64,000 nucleotides of DNA from Owenia fusiformis (taxonomy: Eukaryota; Annelida; Polychaeta; Sabellida; Oweniidae). Shown piece by piece: positions 1 to 12,935 of the stretch. A program made the position numbers and the translations under genes. The DNA lies in assembly GCA_903813345.2 (NCBI GenBank), contig CAIIXF020000008.1:5465341-5529340 (forward strand), written 5' to 3'. Below the pieces are notes generated by a model. It was given only the letters and a program-made list of their open reading frames with translations, did not search any database and was not told the DNA's origin. Each line of letters begins with the position of its first letter. Position 1 is the stretch's first letter.

Positions 1-729
1 AATTCAGACTGCCGTATTCAAATGCACCAGGCATCCTGTTCAGCTATTGTTACAGGCGATTGTTACAGGCTATTGTTACAAGCTGCATTATTAGTAAAGA
101 ACTTTAATTCTATCAATTTTAGAACAATAACCTGAATGTGTCACTTTACTTCAATACAACCTGCACAATACCTTTGAATTTACATTTAATGCTATTTTAT
201 TGAGTTTTTTGGAAACACATTAATAGTGTAAATATTGTCATTTTAATCAGCTGCATGTACCAAGTGAGAATATCGAACATTTGTGTTTTGCTGTCATTCA
301 GAAAATGTCTCAATGGTCACGTGTTAAGATGTAAAGTAAAGAGAGGAATGATCATGCTGTCGAGAATGACTGACTTAAAATGCCAGAAAATTGAAATTTA
401 AGACAAGGAAATCTTGATTAGGGAGTAATCTAGGTACAGGGAGTAGGCTTAACCCAACATTGTTTAAAAACATGATATTTTTATCAATGTAATTAGATTG
501 CTGCTGAGAAATGGTATCTTCATTTCACCAGGCTTTATCTTTGCAGAAATCAATTTTCCCCTGTGATCGCAGTTTGATTACTGCTTATATACGCATATAT
601 TTTTGTAGGTTAATGAAATAGATAGATTTCATGTCATGTAATTTGTGTTTTCAAATTTACCTTCTCTTTTATCTTATTGATCGGAAGTAATGCAGAACTG
701 ATTTCATAGCTATTTCATCTGATTTCATA

Positions 730-940
730 CAGGCCCGTGGCCAGGATTTGCCAAGGGGAGGTTCACTTTTAGAAAATTTCCAGGGGAGTTCACTCGTGAC
801 AATTTTGGTCCAAAAATGGCCAAAATCACTTAAAAAGTGCTCAGAATGGTGAAAAACTGCATGATTCTGAACAATTTTTTGGCCAGGTGGGTTCACTCAA
901 ACCCATCGACCCCCCCCCCCCCTCCCTGGCTACCTGCCTG
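730..940. mobile_element. Family-A MITE, copy 1
   Basis: About 210 bp, from CAGGCCCGTGGCCAGG at the left to the inverted end CAGGCAGGTAGCCAGG read from the right. The interior holds ggccaaaatcactta and atggtgaaaaactgcatg, shared with the other copies, and a long C tract. The flanks give an imperfect 5-bp duplication (tcata/tcatt). The open frame over it on the minus strand is a shadow. Confidence 0.7.
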
Positions 941-2253
941 TCATTTTTATTGCCAAATTATTTTATTTAGTCAAAAATGACAGCCTGTCACAATATGGGC
1001 AAATCATTTTAAATGAGGTTAAGAATTTTCGCCAATTGGGTGCAGAAATGTTCATGCATCTACCTTGACATGTTCCAGATATTCCAATGCTCTAAATCAA
1101 AGATAAGACATTTTCTACATTTCCTCATATAAGCATGCAACCACTGAGAAGATAAACTAGATCATTGCTTTATATTAATTTCAGACATTAACTTGACAAG
1201 GTCCACATTCAGCCACTAGGAACCAATAAGTCTTCCAAAAATCCTGATAAAATTTCGTTAAACATGACATTTTGCCCCAGAGAGGTAGCTGGTTGTTTTG
1301 CAACAGATGTAGATTTTAATGAAATAGTTGTTAAAGATATGGTGCTTCTGCGAGGCAGTTTCTCAGGGAGATTCACTTCCTAAGTGATCATCCAAAGGTG
1401 TACGCTGATGACCTAAGGGGCAGGGGTCCAAAGTGATGAGCGCAAGGTGTTTTTGATGACCTATATGGCAAAGGTCATATATGCATACATGTTATCACTT
1501 CCCCAGTGCTAAGCTGAGCTAAAACCACATCATATACATCTCCATATACAAGCTTAATTCCTGCACTTTAATGATGGTACTTTGTCATAATTGTTTTAAC
1601 ATCATAGATAATAAAGAGCATATGAATTTGATAAACCATCCCCAGATCAGAGATAGCTGAAGCTATATTAATAACCATTTTACAATCATTTTACAGGACA
1701 TAGTTCTAATAGATAGAAGATTATCATTGCATATAAATGCTTCATTGCCACAGTTATTATAATAGTGTTTTACATAATGGATCGAACCATCCAGACTTCA
1801 TAGTGTTATTATCCCTTTAACTATAGCTGCGATCCTGGCCTGTAGTGGGGGGGGCTTCATGCAGTTTTTCACCATTTTAAGCACTTTTCATGTGAGTTTG
1901 TACCCTGTGCGCAGAGTCTAGTTATAAACTAAGATGAAGCTCTCTTTTGAGAAGCGAAGTTGAACGAATGCAAAGGGTCATGATTTTGTGTCAAAATTAT
2001 CAAATTTAAACCTCCAAGAGGTTATTATTTGAAAACTGAATTCCCCATGGCAAAAGCTGGCTAAGGGCCTGGTAACCTGTGTATGTCACATTGTTTTAAT
2101 GAGGTGAAAATATGAGAACAAAACAGGCCCTGGAAAACAGGATATGACATCATTTATTAAAGCGCAGATCCATCCATCTGGAACTCATTACATTTGCAAT
2201 TTTTTTTTCATCATGTCATGTCATTTATTTTTTATTTTGTTTTTCAAATCCAG
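941..2253. other. Non-coding AT-rich sequence
   Basis: Apart from the MITE fragment at 1829-1893, I see no gene, repeat or RNA signature. All frames are short. Confidence 0.5.
1829..1893. mobile_element. Family-A MITE fragment, inverted
   Basis: About 65 bases matching, in reverse orientation, the right half of the family-A MITE: the gatcctggcctgtagt end, a G tract, then gcagtttttcaccatttt. The left half is absent. Confidence 0.55.
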
Positions 2254-2273
2254 ATGAGAAACAATGATTCTCC
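2254..2273 (+). CDS. Candidate 20-base microexon of an unrecognised plus-strand gene
   Basis: A long pyrimidine tract ends in caaatccag, followed by ATGAGAAACAATGATTCTCC and a donor gtaaga. Only one frame is open (MRNNDS plus two bases of a Pro codon). It ends in phase 2, which matches the one-base start of the candidate exon at 21305. The joining intron would be 19 kb. Twenty bases carry almost no coding evidence, so this rests on splice signals and phase only. Confidence 0.15.
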
Positions 2274-2950
2274 GTAAGAGTTGACTCATCGATGTCATCA
2301 ATGTCATCAATGCCATCCTTTCATTAAACAACCCTGGTAATCTGTGGACAAAAGAGATCTGACAAAAGCCTGTGCATTAAAATCATTATTGACCTTGAAT
2401 TTATGAAGAAATTGTTGCTTCCCATAGTTCTTTCAATTAACCTATCGTGATGAATTGTTTTACTAGTCTCACCAATATATTAATGCTTACGTTATTATTA
2501 CGTCACTGTTACTAAATGAGGGATGAAACTTGTATAATATCAGAAGCCTTAATGAAAGGCTTCTGCTAGTCATCAATGTCAAGGATGTAAGAAAAAACCT
2601 TTCCTTTGTTTATTAAAGAAACCTTGAAGCTTCATTTAAGAAGTGAGATTTACTTAAAGTAGTTGACCGACTTATATCATTGATAATTATTGTTGATTGA
2701 ATCCTATTGAATGACCATTCCGATATGGCTAGATTTCTATTCAAACATCCTGAGATAATATGTGCTATTACACTGGAGTACCATTGTTCAAGATCAATTA
2801 TTGAATGTGTTATGTGTCTCTGAAGAGGAAATTTGCTTGCGTCTTTAGTGCTGGTCATGTTCAAAATGATGGATGCACAGAAAGTACACAGAGGCACAGA
2901 CAGAGGTTGCAAATTCAACCCTTTGAAGATCAAATGGTATTTGGAAGGCC

Positions 2951-3120
2951 ATGGTCATATCTGTAACATATAGCCATGGTCATATCTGTAACATATAGCC
3001 ATGGTCATATCTGTAGCATATAGCCATGGTCATATCTGTAACATATAGCCATGGTCATATCTGTAACATATAGCCATGGTCATATCTGTAACAAAATAGC
3101 CATGATCATATCTGTAACAA
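2951..3120 (+). repeat. 25-bp minisatellite, about 7 copies
   Basis: Unit atggtcatatctgtaacata + tagcc, repeated almost without change from 2951. The last two units are degenerate (acaaaatagcc, catgatc). Confidence 0.95.
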
Positions 3121-3344
3121 ATGGACATTGTTATATTTTTATTAATCTGTAGCTTAGCTTAGTTTTCTTTGATAATCAACATGATGGTTAACTTGTAGAA
3201 TATATCATTTTTTGGAAAATGGGAAATAAGATGTCATTAAAAGGAATTTGCAAAAAATAAATAGTCTGAGTTTGTAGTTAACTAAATCCCCACAAACCAT
3301 ATATAAATGTAGAATGTAGAAATTAGATTCCACCCTTAGGAAAC

Positions 3345-4429
3345 AATGGTAGGGATGAGTAATGTGCAATACGTATTTGTGGAACAGTGTAGCAACCAAT
3401 ACACTTGGGCAGTATATTGGCCCAATGCATTAGCGATCACTCAAATACCAGCAGGATCATCATCAAATGTGAAAAATATTCCGTATGGTTCATTACTTTC
3501 CTTTAATGTTATTTTGTGTTTACTTGCAAGTGAAATAATATCAAATGCATCCCTGAGGCAAATTAGGGTTCACCCCCCTCTTGAGTGTTCATATCTCTTG
3601 AGATTTGAATTGATGAGAAAATTTGAAATTGCCATCAAAAACGTTAGAAATTAGCAATTTTATTGAATTTTCTCACATTGTTTTGTCCAAGCATCTGGTC
3701 TCCTTTTATACTGTATATAATTATTATAATATGAGGAAAATGGGTTTGGATGAACCGACTATTCGGAATGAAGGACATTCAAAGAGTTATCAACTATCTC
3801 GAGCTTATCATGAACAACTGCAATTATCTCAAAACAATGACTCCGATCAACAATAGAATACAAGTTTCAATCACTGAACATTGTATAATGGTAGGGATGA
3901 GTAATGTGCAATACGTATTTGTGGAACAGTGTAGCAACCAATACACTTGGGCAGTATATTGGCCCAATGCATTAGCGATCACTCAAATACCAGCAGGATC
4001 ATCATCAAATGTGAAAAATATTCCGTATGGTTCATTACTTTCCTTTAATGTTATTTTGTGTTTACTTGCAAGTGAAATAATATCAAATGCATCCCTGAGG
4101 CAAATTAGGGTTCACCCCCCTCTTGAGTGTTCATATCTCTTGAGATTTGAATTGATGAGAAAATTTGAAATTGCCATCAAAAACGTTAGAAATTAGCAAT
4201 TTTATTGAATTTTCTCACATTGTTTTGTCCAAGCATCTGGTCTCCTTTTATACTGTATATAATTATTATAATATGAGGAAAATGGGTTTGGATGAAACAA
4301 CTATTCGGAATGGAGGACATTCAAAGAGTTATCAACTATCTCGAGCTTATCATGAACAACTGCAATTATCTCAAAACAATGACTCCGATCAACAATAGAA
4401 TACAAGTTTCAATCACTGAACATTGTATA
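3345..4429 (+). repeat. Recent 542-bp tandem duplication
   Basis: Two adjacent copies, 3345-3886 and 3887-4429, differ at only a few bases (for example gaaccgactat against gaaacaactat, and aatgaagg against aatggagg). Each copy has two overlapping open frames (102/148 and 77 codons), which are unchanged because the copies are nearly identical. I see no recognisable protein and no codon-level sign of selection, so I treat them as non-coding. Confidence 0.92.
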
Positions 4430-4901
4430 GTCGATCTGCAATATCTATTATTCTCGTGATATATCAAACATAAACATAAATAATTGACTCTGTAATCATG
4501 CACAGAAGGACAATAGTTCATATAGACTATCATTAAAAATGATAAATTCCTCCTATAATTTGTATTATCTTGATAAATTGCACGATGGAACTTTATGAAA
4601 TTCTCACTTTTGAAAAATGTTTATTGGAAAATTCTGTCAACATTCTAATATAATTGACTTGTAGCGTTATATTAATCTTCATTATTCTTTTTCTTAATCT
4701 GCTCTGTCCATTAACCAAGTTGCACTGTCATTATAATACATTACTGGAGTATATAATACATTACTGTAGTGTATAATGTATTACTGTACTTAACACGTAC
4801 AGTAAAACCTGTTAATGACAATGTTTATGGTGTTAGCACACAGAGCTTCTGATAAATAGAACTCTAAAATCAGGATCCAGGAATATTCACATTTCAATTT
4901 A

Positions 4902-5060
4902 CAGTGAAACCTGTAAAGTGAAACACCTTTAGAAGTGGAACACCTCTGCTAGTGGAACACTTTTCAGAGTCCCAAGACCAACTGACTTAATATTGAATGA
5001 ACCTCTACAAGTGGAACACCTCCCAAGTGGACATGCACTGAGAGGTACCACAGGTTCACA
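4902..5060. mobile_element. Short TA-flanked inverted-repeat element, possibly pogo-like
   Basis: Left end CAGTGAAACCTGTAAAGTG and right end (read inward) TGTGAACCTGTGGTACC, each with TA beside it (4900-4901, 5061-5062). The interior repeats aagtggaacacct three or four times. The ends pair imperfectly, so the class is uncertain. Confidence 0.4.
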
Positions 5061-5061
5061 T

Positions 5062-8000
5062 AAACACGTAATGTCTGTATAAATATCTTATGTTTAAATA
5101 TCACTGTAGCTCGTTGTTTATGAATACGTGTTTCTCTGTTCATCTGACGCATAAAAAAATCTAATCAATTTTTAGCGAAAATAATCTTTACAATGGAAAT
5201 TCCAGATAGCAATATCTAAATAGAAGAACATTTCCTGTTCAAAGTTCCTTTTGAATCTTAACATCGGAAATTCATCAAGCCCCGAGAAATTTGACGTCAA
5301 ATGGATCGACTACCGGAATTTTAGATATTTCCAATTAAGATTTGCTGTTACTAAATTATGAAAAATAGTCAGGAATAAATCTTGATATCTGCCAATGAGA
5401 TGGTAGCCAGTTTTGTGCGAAATATTGGATCAGGGCCAGAAGGGGGGGGGGGGTCGATTTACTGTGTGCAAAGTTCAAGTTGTTGGACATATGGCTCAAA
5501 TGGCCCAAGTCTCAATTGACCGAATTATGTTTGTCAGATGTGACAAATTGTATGCGCCACATATTGCACAACTGAAAGTTGTTATTTGAGAATAAATAAA
5601 AGTACGGCTGCAGACTGTTAATAAATAATTACAGCAAATAACTATAATTTCAGAATGTTATTTGAAGCATTTTGCACGTTGTTTGATTATGCCACAACCT
5701 GTTGTTTCAGATTACCAATAATTTATGTGAAATTCTAGGAAAAATGCAGGTGTTCACTACATGTCTGTCCAATAAATTATTTATGGTTGTACTTTCGTAA
5801 AAATGAAAATGCAAGGATGGTTAAGTGATTAAATGTTTCATGTCAGGCCAGATATTTTTTATGAAGATTACCAAATAATAACTGTGGAATGAATAAGATC
5901 ACTGGGTTCACTGTCTGTCAAAGTTACAAATATGAGTTCAAAATTGTTCACAATTTGCCAATTCTTAATTTAGTTATATAGTTATATATTTTAATATATC
6001 ATATCTCATATATATCATAATATCAAATGACCTTTGGTATACAGGGTTTTTGGCATCATATAACAAGTAGTTAGCACACTGCAATTCACTATTTGGGGAC
6101 ATAGCTTACATTTATACCCTTTTATTTCACAATTAAGCATTCCATACTTGGTTAGTGAGAAGATTGTCAAAATATGAAATATATATTGCAATGATTAGGG
6201 AAAATGTAAATGCAATGTAAATGAAACCATTGCTGATAATGTATATAAGCACTAAGCCCCCCCCCCTCTATGAGTTGATCATTAAACACATTCAAAGGTA
6301 GATGGAGAATAGAGCCTCAGGGATGTCTTAAATAATTGAACTTTCTTGGACATGTTGTAGAGATCACTTGACACCTCCCTCTTCACCAGAAGCCTATCCA
6401 CATGTTTGTGTTTTACATTGGCACTAATTACTGCTATACTACCCACATAAATCATGTATCAGTTCCTTCCTGATACCTCACTCTTACGCACAAATCACAT
6501 AAAGAAACATTTTAAGAAGAAAAAATTCATTTTTATTTTAATATTGCTAAAATGTACGTACAATATGTATGAAATAGTGCATTTATCAGTTTATTTACTT
6601 GTTTAGATTGGAAGAGATAAAAACATGTCTGCCTGTCTTGTAGAAGATGTGAGATAGTTGTGAGGTCTTGGTCCAGATACATCCATCATTACAGAGCTAG
6701 GTGATAACATGATGGACATATCCTAGTGGTCGACAGATACCTGCTTTGAAATTTCCGTCTGCTCTGTCCGTCTGCTTCATATTTAATTCATTTTCTCTTC
6801 AGAATTTGAATGAAGTGTCTGATTTTTTTACATTTCTGTACAGTTTGGAGCATATTCTTTATGCTCACGTGTTTATTTCTTCACTTATTCTTTTCGATTT
6901 GGCCATATTTTCTGTTTGAAACATCATTCTATTTTACTCGTGAGTTATCATCAGCATGCAAATTCTCATCTGTTTCTATCATTCATTTTTCTTTGTAGTG
7001 TCAATACTTCCAAGATATATGTTTCATATGCCACTTAGGGTCTGGGAAAATTAGCCATTGATCCTGCATCGTGTCTGCCAACCCCCCCCCCCCCCCCTCC
7101 TGGCCCTTCCACCCCCATGTCTATGAGTCAGAATATTTTGTCTGGCAAATAACTCTACATAATATACCTGATAAGAATAAAGGTAATTCAGGATACATGA
7201 ATTATTAAAATCTATAATGATTCTTAACTGTAATAGTATGTAATGGTAGCCAAGTATATAGATGTCCCCTTTTAAATATTACATTGGTTGTTGGTTGAAA
7301 TGAAAAATATAGTTGAGTTGAGAGAATCATGTTGTGCAGCTTTAATTGCATAATTTATTTTTGAATCGATAGGCCTATTTCATAAATTCAAACATACAGA
7401 GAGAAAGCAGTCTCATAATTTATATGTATTAAAAATGTTATTATTCAGATAAAGAGTTATGATATGAATATTACCTATAATATTCAGTTTGAAATGGATT
7501 CAGTAAAATTGGCAATGAATCAGGTTTAGTAATAAAAGATATAGGACACCTTTCAAGGTCAGATAGAATCCAGGTAGCTTGGCCATCGGTGATTCCAGTT
7601 TTTAGATCATTTATCTATTCAGTTATCAACATATATTATTGATCATTCCTATTAACAGGAACATTTATTTTATTTTACCGATGTTGCATTTCACTGAACT
7701 GTTGAATTATTAATTCTAATTTATTAGTTTCATAAGGGTTTGTAAGGGTTTGGTCTAATGTTACATTTAATTATAAGTTTTGTATTTCAGTTAAATCATT
7801 TTGAAATTAATAAAATTTATTAAATGTCAGGTTATTCATTTTTATGCACAATGAACTTATTCAATAATGAACCATCATTTTAACTTAACTGAAATTCTAT
7901 ATCTAGCAAAAAATCAGGTTTTAGTAGCTGTTTTTGTAATTTAGCCTGAGGGGCTCCTAAAGGTATACAAATACATGTACAAAAAAGTAAAAAAGACTCA

Positions 8001-11000
8001 TGCATCCTAATACTTAATGTATCAAAGGTCAAGCTTATTACATTCTATTTTTCTCTAAACTTGAAATGAAGAGTTCCCTTTTTGGCAGTTCTGTATTATT
8101 CAAAATCTGGTTAACACATCAACTTAGGTAAATTCTCATGAATTCTACATTTTTCAGTGTATTTTGCTATTAGTCCTTGACTACAATGGTATTATACACA
8201 TGGGCTAGTAATGTGGACCAACTGTGGCAAGTGTCAGTGGTTAGAGAACATAAACATGATATGTTGACTGCTGGCTGGCAACACATTACCTGCAAGTGCT
8301 AGCATACCCTTTGCTAGAACTCAGCTTCAAATGTCCTCTTGAGATTAGAGATTATTTTTTGACCTAATATATTTCAAATAGAATATGTAAACATATAACA
8401 TTTTCTGTTCTCAAAATAGTTAGACTCATATTTTTATTTTAAAATTCTTGTCAAAGTATAAAGTTGAGTTCATTCAAATCTTATCAACATTGTCAAAACT
8501 GTAAAATCATCATAATAGTCAGAGGGAAGGATAGCAAATGCAGATTCAGGATAAATGCTTTAATAACAATGTTTTAGAAAATGAAATAAGAGTGAAGAAA
8601 GATGAATTTAATATTGAGGCATAAAGAGGTTAATCTTAATTTTGTAAAGATACAACACATTCAAGTAGTCCATCTTAGTTAAGTTAGAGGAAGAATCCTC
8701 AGAGGAATCATGAGCAGGGTAAAATGTTTAACACAGATCCAAACACATTGTGACCAGCTCAGGCCACCAGCAAAACTTACTGACAAAATTATAGCCTCTT
8801 CACTTTTTACCATTTTTTCATTAAAAAAAGTGTCTAGAATTGTACTTAAGTTCAAGCATATAAGAGTTATCAAGTAATTTAATGCTTTTCTATTTAGTTA
8901 AAGTCAGGAAACTGTGATTTATATCTTGGATGTTTTACAGCAACCCACCATCAACTCCCATCATCCGCATGACTTACAGATGTTCACCTGTGAATAACTT
9001 GCTTTTTTAGACTTTTATAGCTGAATCTAATTACATGATGGATGCACTGGCTCACACAACCACATGGTTTTCTAACTTAATTTTTCAAATCATGCTTGGA
9101 ATGAAGATTGATCTTTGTGGAGATTCCTTTGTCTTATTAGTGTCACATATACTGCAAAGTACAAACTCACAACCACTGCACTAAGCAGAAGCATGTATCA
9201 TATCTATTACAATATTATGTGGTAATGCAAGGCCGCACAACACATGGCACTCAGTTTTTTACACATTGTAAATTCTGTTGTAAAGTTTTGTCCAAGTTGT
9301 TATAAGACAATAAAGAATGCATGACAGGTGTTACCATGGTGAGGATATTCTTACATATAGTTACGTATAATTCATTGTCATCTGAAAGTGTTATTTAATC
9401 TTGCAATTTTGTGTTTCCACTCTCAAAATATCTCTTCTTTGGATTCAGTCAGGCCATTTTGTGTACTTTCTAATTCTTCTCCTCTTAGCTTGTGTGTTTC
9501 TTAAGACAATTTATGTCCAGGATCTTAATTTATTTCTGAGGAGGTATCTCAATTGTTTCCTTTAACAACAGAGCTCATAAGTCATTTACGGAAAACCATT
9601 ACTCATTTTTGGCAAACTTATTAGTCAAGCTGCAAATTATTTTGCAATTTATTCTCCAAATGCTATATATATTTGTAATTATTTAACCATTAAATCTATT
9701 AATGTCTCTTTGGAGAATTTAAAGAGTGAAACCAGAGGAGTTTACGGAACAATTTCCATGATCCGTTCACGCGTTTCAAGAAAGATTATAAAGCCTGGTA
9801 CCTCTGTGCATTAGAATCGTGAGTTGTCTCAACTTAATTGATGTTGAAGTTTATTCTTACACCAGAAGATATTCTTTCAAACGTTGAATTTCTCATTTTT
9901 TTCATTTTTTTACAATGTCAGATGTACTTGATCATATTGGGTACCATAATCTATAAAGTACATAACTGTGAAAACATAAGTTTGATTTTTTAGTTTTGTT
10001 TTCTTTTGTTTAATTTTATACAATTCCTCCCTTTGCGTTTTTATGTTTAACAGCTAAATAGAACATCAAATTCATACTATAAATTATTCTATTAACTTTA
10101 TTGCAATGAAATGACACAATAAAACCACATTATTTTTGTCCTTGCAAAGAGCCTAAATATTGACTTGCTCATAAAAAACATAGGAACTGAATCAATCGCA
10201 ATGAATTTAAACAACCACTCTACTACATCCTGATTTTGGAACGTGTGGATTGAAATTCTCAACAAGCAATTTGTGGGTCTCCATCACAATGAAATGCAGG
10301 AAGGCTGTTAGAACTGTTTGTCAGACCATCCAGTTGCGTTTTAGAGTCTATTCATTATACCCTGGAATTAAGTACCACGAGGGTCATCTTTTAAAATGCA
10401 AAATAAAGAGAAAAAATGAGAAATTCCCAAGGAATGAAGCATTGAAATATTTTGCCAACATTCTTAATTAAAAATAAATGCCAGAAATTTAGGCATTTCA
10501 TTCAAATTTTCGAGAGAAATTGCGTGAAATGAGCATGATGAGTGAGATTATCTTCATTGCCCTGATGTATCCCAGGTGTATCCAGAATCTTGTGTGTCTT
10601 ATTTAGTAATTAACTGCAGCAACTCATGGCACGCTCTGTCTTATTTTACGGGTCCACCCTTCCCAGAAGACATCAGAAAATCAGAATGTATAACAATACA
10701 ACACAATTGGCCTTTGTATGAAAGGCCTAAATATAGGTAGCCTGATTCTCTGAGAGATGCCTTTAGGGAAGTGTTGGGTTTATACTTTACAGATTGGAAC
10801 AAGATTTCTAAATTTTTGCTCCTTTTATAGAACATGTTTGATTCTGGGTAATCTTGTCCCTGTGGGGCAATAGGTGGAGCTGAACCTAGAAAGCCTTTCG
10901 GCAGCAGACGTCAACTCGTCCCTGGAAGAGTCTTTGTTTCTTATAACTTCCTGCAAAAAATTCATTTGTTTTTAATGCTATTGATTATTATTCTGTTTTT

Positions 11001-12279
11001 CACTTTAAGCTTGAGGGCTTTCTTAATCAATGACTGGGTTATTTTATTTATACTAAATCATATGAGTCCTGAGCCAATAGTTCAATCTTACCCATATCTT
11101 ATCCCTCCCAGCTACATATTTGACCTTAGCTTATATTGTGGTAAGCCACGCCTTAATTATTACCCTGCATTCATTCTTCCCTTCTTAAAAGAGAGCTTCG
11201 TAGTTCATAACTAGGCTCTTTCGTGCAGGGTATTCATTCATCTTAGATGCAACAAAGAGAAATGTTATGAGTATCAGGATGTGAGTTTCGGAGTTTCTGA
11301 AAGTGAGGAAAATTGTAAAAATGTAAGTTTCATGTGGTGCCCTTTTTGATATTGTTGTCTCACCTGAAAAAATAGATCTCCACCTTCCCCATACTCCCCT
11401 TTGAGAATCCCATGGTGTAAATTCTGGGTGGTCATGTTTTGAATTGTGAAATACAATGAAAATGAGTAAAATTAGCATGAGATAATACAAGCAGATATGC
11501 AGATGGGACTCCACATTGAATAGGAATGCCGGTGTCCAAACAATTCTCTCTAGTTCTTGAGAGAAAAGGAGCGGAATATGCAAGTTCTGAATGGTATTTT
11601 AGCATGGGGATTTTGTTTTGACAATGGACCATATGTATAATCTATTTCACCATGGTGCATCACTTGAGGCTTCCTTGTTTTTAGAAGTTGATATTTGGAG
11701 AAGAGTGATAAAAAGTGATGCTACTTGATCATCTGGCCAAAAACTCTCTTTCTCACGGTTCTAACTAAACTGAGCCAGTTGTGCAACTGATAAAGCTCTT
11801 TCTAAGCAATGAGATCATAGAGCACAGCAGGTGTCATCCCACAGGTTGTCTCACCCTTATCATCCAATCAGAAGTGAATGTTACCAGATTTCCTTGCAAA
11901 GGATTCTGGGATTGAATGGCATGCGATTGGAAGGGAGTAGGGCCTGGCAGACGTGTGCAATAACCAAGGCGCACATGTAGATTGTCTAAGCTGATTTACT
12001 TTAGTTTAGATGAGCTACCTGGCTGTTTGAAATAACACTTCAAACTTACCATGGGCAAAATGTCAGTATTTCATACAGGTTACCTGGCCTTGTTAAACAT
12101 AACCTAGCCCCGCATGTGTGTAACTGAGAATCTTGGTTAAAACACTTTGCAGCCGGCTTTGATTTTTTAATCAGTTGATTGAGATTGTGTTTCTTCAGGC
12201 AGCAGGTTGTGGTAATTGAAGCTGACTAGCAGGGGTGTATTTAAGCCTCCCTGGACCATTGTAGCAACAAGATACATCT
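5062..12279. other. Non-coding AT-rich sequence, 7 kb
   Basis: No gene supported. Holds C/G homopolymers at 5441-5453, 6258-6265 and 7082-7098, a family-D copy near 10.4 kb and a GC-richer island at 10852-10950. The island is open on both strands (plus: GGAEPRKPFGSRRQLVPGRV; minus: SRDELTSAAERLSRFSS), but I can assign it no function. A segment at 9704-9808 is also open (SETRGVYGTISMIRSR), without good splice sites. Confidence 0.45.
10390..10525 (+). repeat. Dispersed repeat family D (copy 1, diverged)
   Basis: Shares ttttaaaatgcaaaataaag, gaaaaaatgagaaatt and catttcattcaaattttcga + gagaaatt with the other family-D copies. The 73-codon plus frame ending here (10250-10471) is probably fortuitous. 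Confidence 0.4.
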
Positions 12280-12935
12280 GGACATTCAGTTATCCACATA
12301 ACCTTATTATACCTGGATATTCAACCACTGGACATTCAACAATGAACCTAACCTAATTATACCTGGACTTTCAATATTGGACCTAACCCCTGATTATCCC
12401 CAAATATTTAAATATACACCTAAAGGAACCTAAATTATACCTGGACCTAACCTAATTAAACCCATCTTGGATTTCCAAAGTATGATGTTTTCATATGATT
12501 TAAAATCAAACAGGGAAGCGAGTATGAATTATACCTGAATATTCAATGGATGACCTAACCTAACAACACCTGAACTTTTAGCTACATACCTGAACTTTTA
12601 GCTACATACCTATATTAACATAATTTTACCTGGACATACATTCAACTGTATATATAACCTCATTTACTTGAATATTCAACTATATATCTACCTAATTATA
12701 CCTAGACATTTAACTATATACCTAACCTAATAATACCTGAATATTTAACCTATAGTTACCTAATTATACCCGGGCATTCAACTATATATCTCGCATATGG
12801 TATGTATATCCAAACATTTAACTATATATCTATAGTAACCTAATTATTCCAAATTAACCATACCTGTTCTACTATACACAAATCCTAATTATACCTTGAC
12901 CTTCAACCATACAAACTAACCTAAGTTACACCTGG
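12280..12935 (+). repeat. Degenerate repeat tract, acctaattatacctgga-type
   Basis: About 650 bp of diverged units containing cctaattatacctgga, cattcaactatatacct and cctaacctaa. The period is irregular, around 30-60 bases. No open frame. Confidence 0.75.

Noticed and set aside
3346-4398. Duplicated 102/148- and 77-codon frames
   Set aside because: Identical only because the DNA was recently duplicated; no recognised family, no splice context, and the two frames overlap.
8939-8987. Short plus-strand exon after gatgttttacag
   Set aside because: The acceptor is good, but the phases do not fit the neighbouring candidate exons and the only donor-like gtgaat is weak.
10852-11214. Open plus-strand frame of about 120 codons
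   Set aside because: Only the first 35 codons have coding-like composition; the remainder is hydrophobic AT-rich intron-like sequence without splice evidence.
11364-11423. 60-base minus-strand exon (NLHHGILKGEYGEGGDLFFQ) with a CAG|GTGAGA donor
   Set aside because: The donor is good but the acceptor has almost no pyrimidine tract and there is no partner exon nearby.
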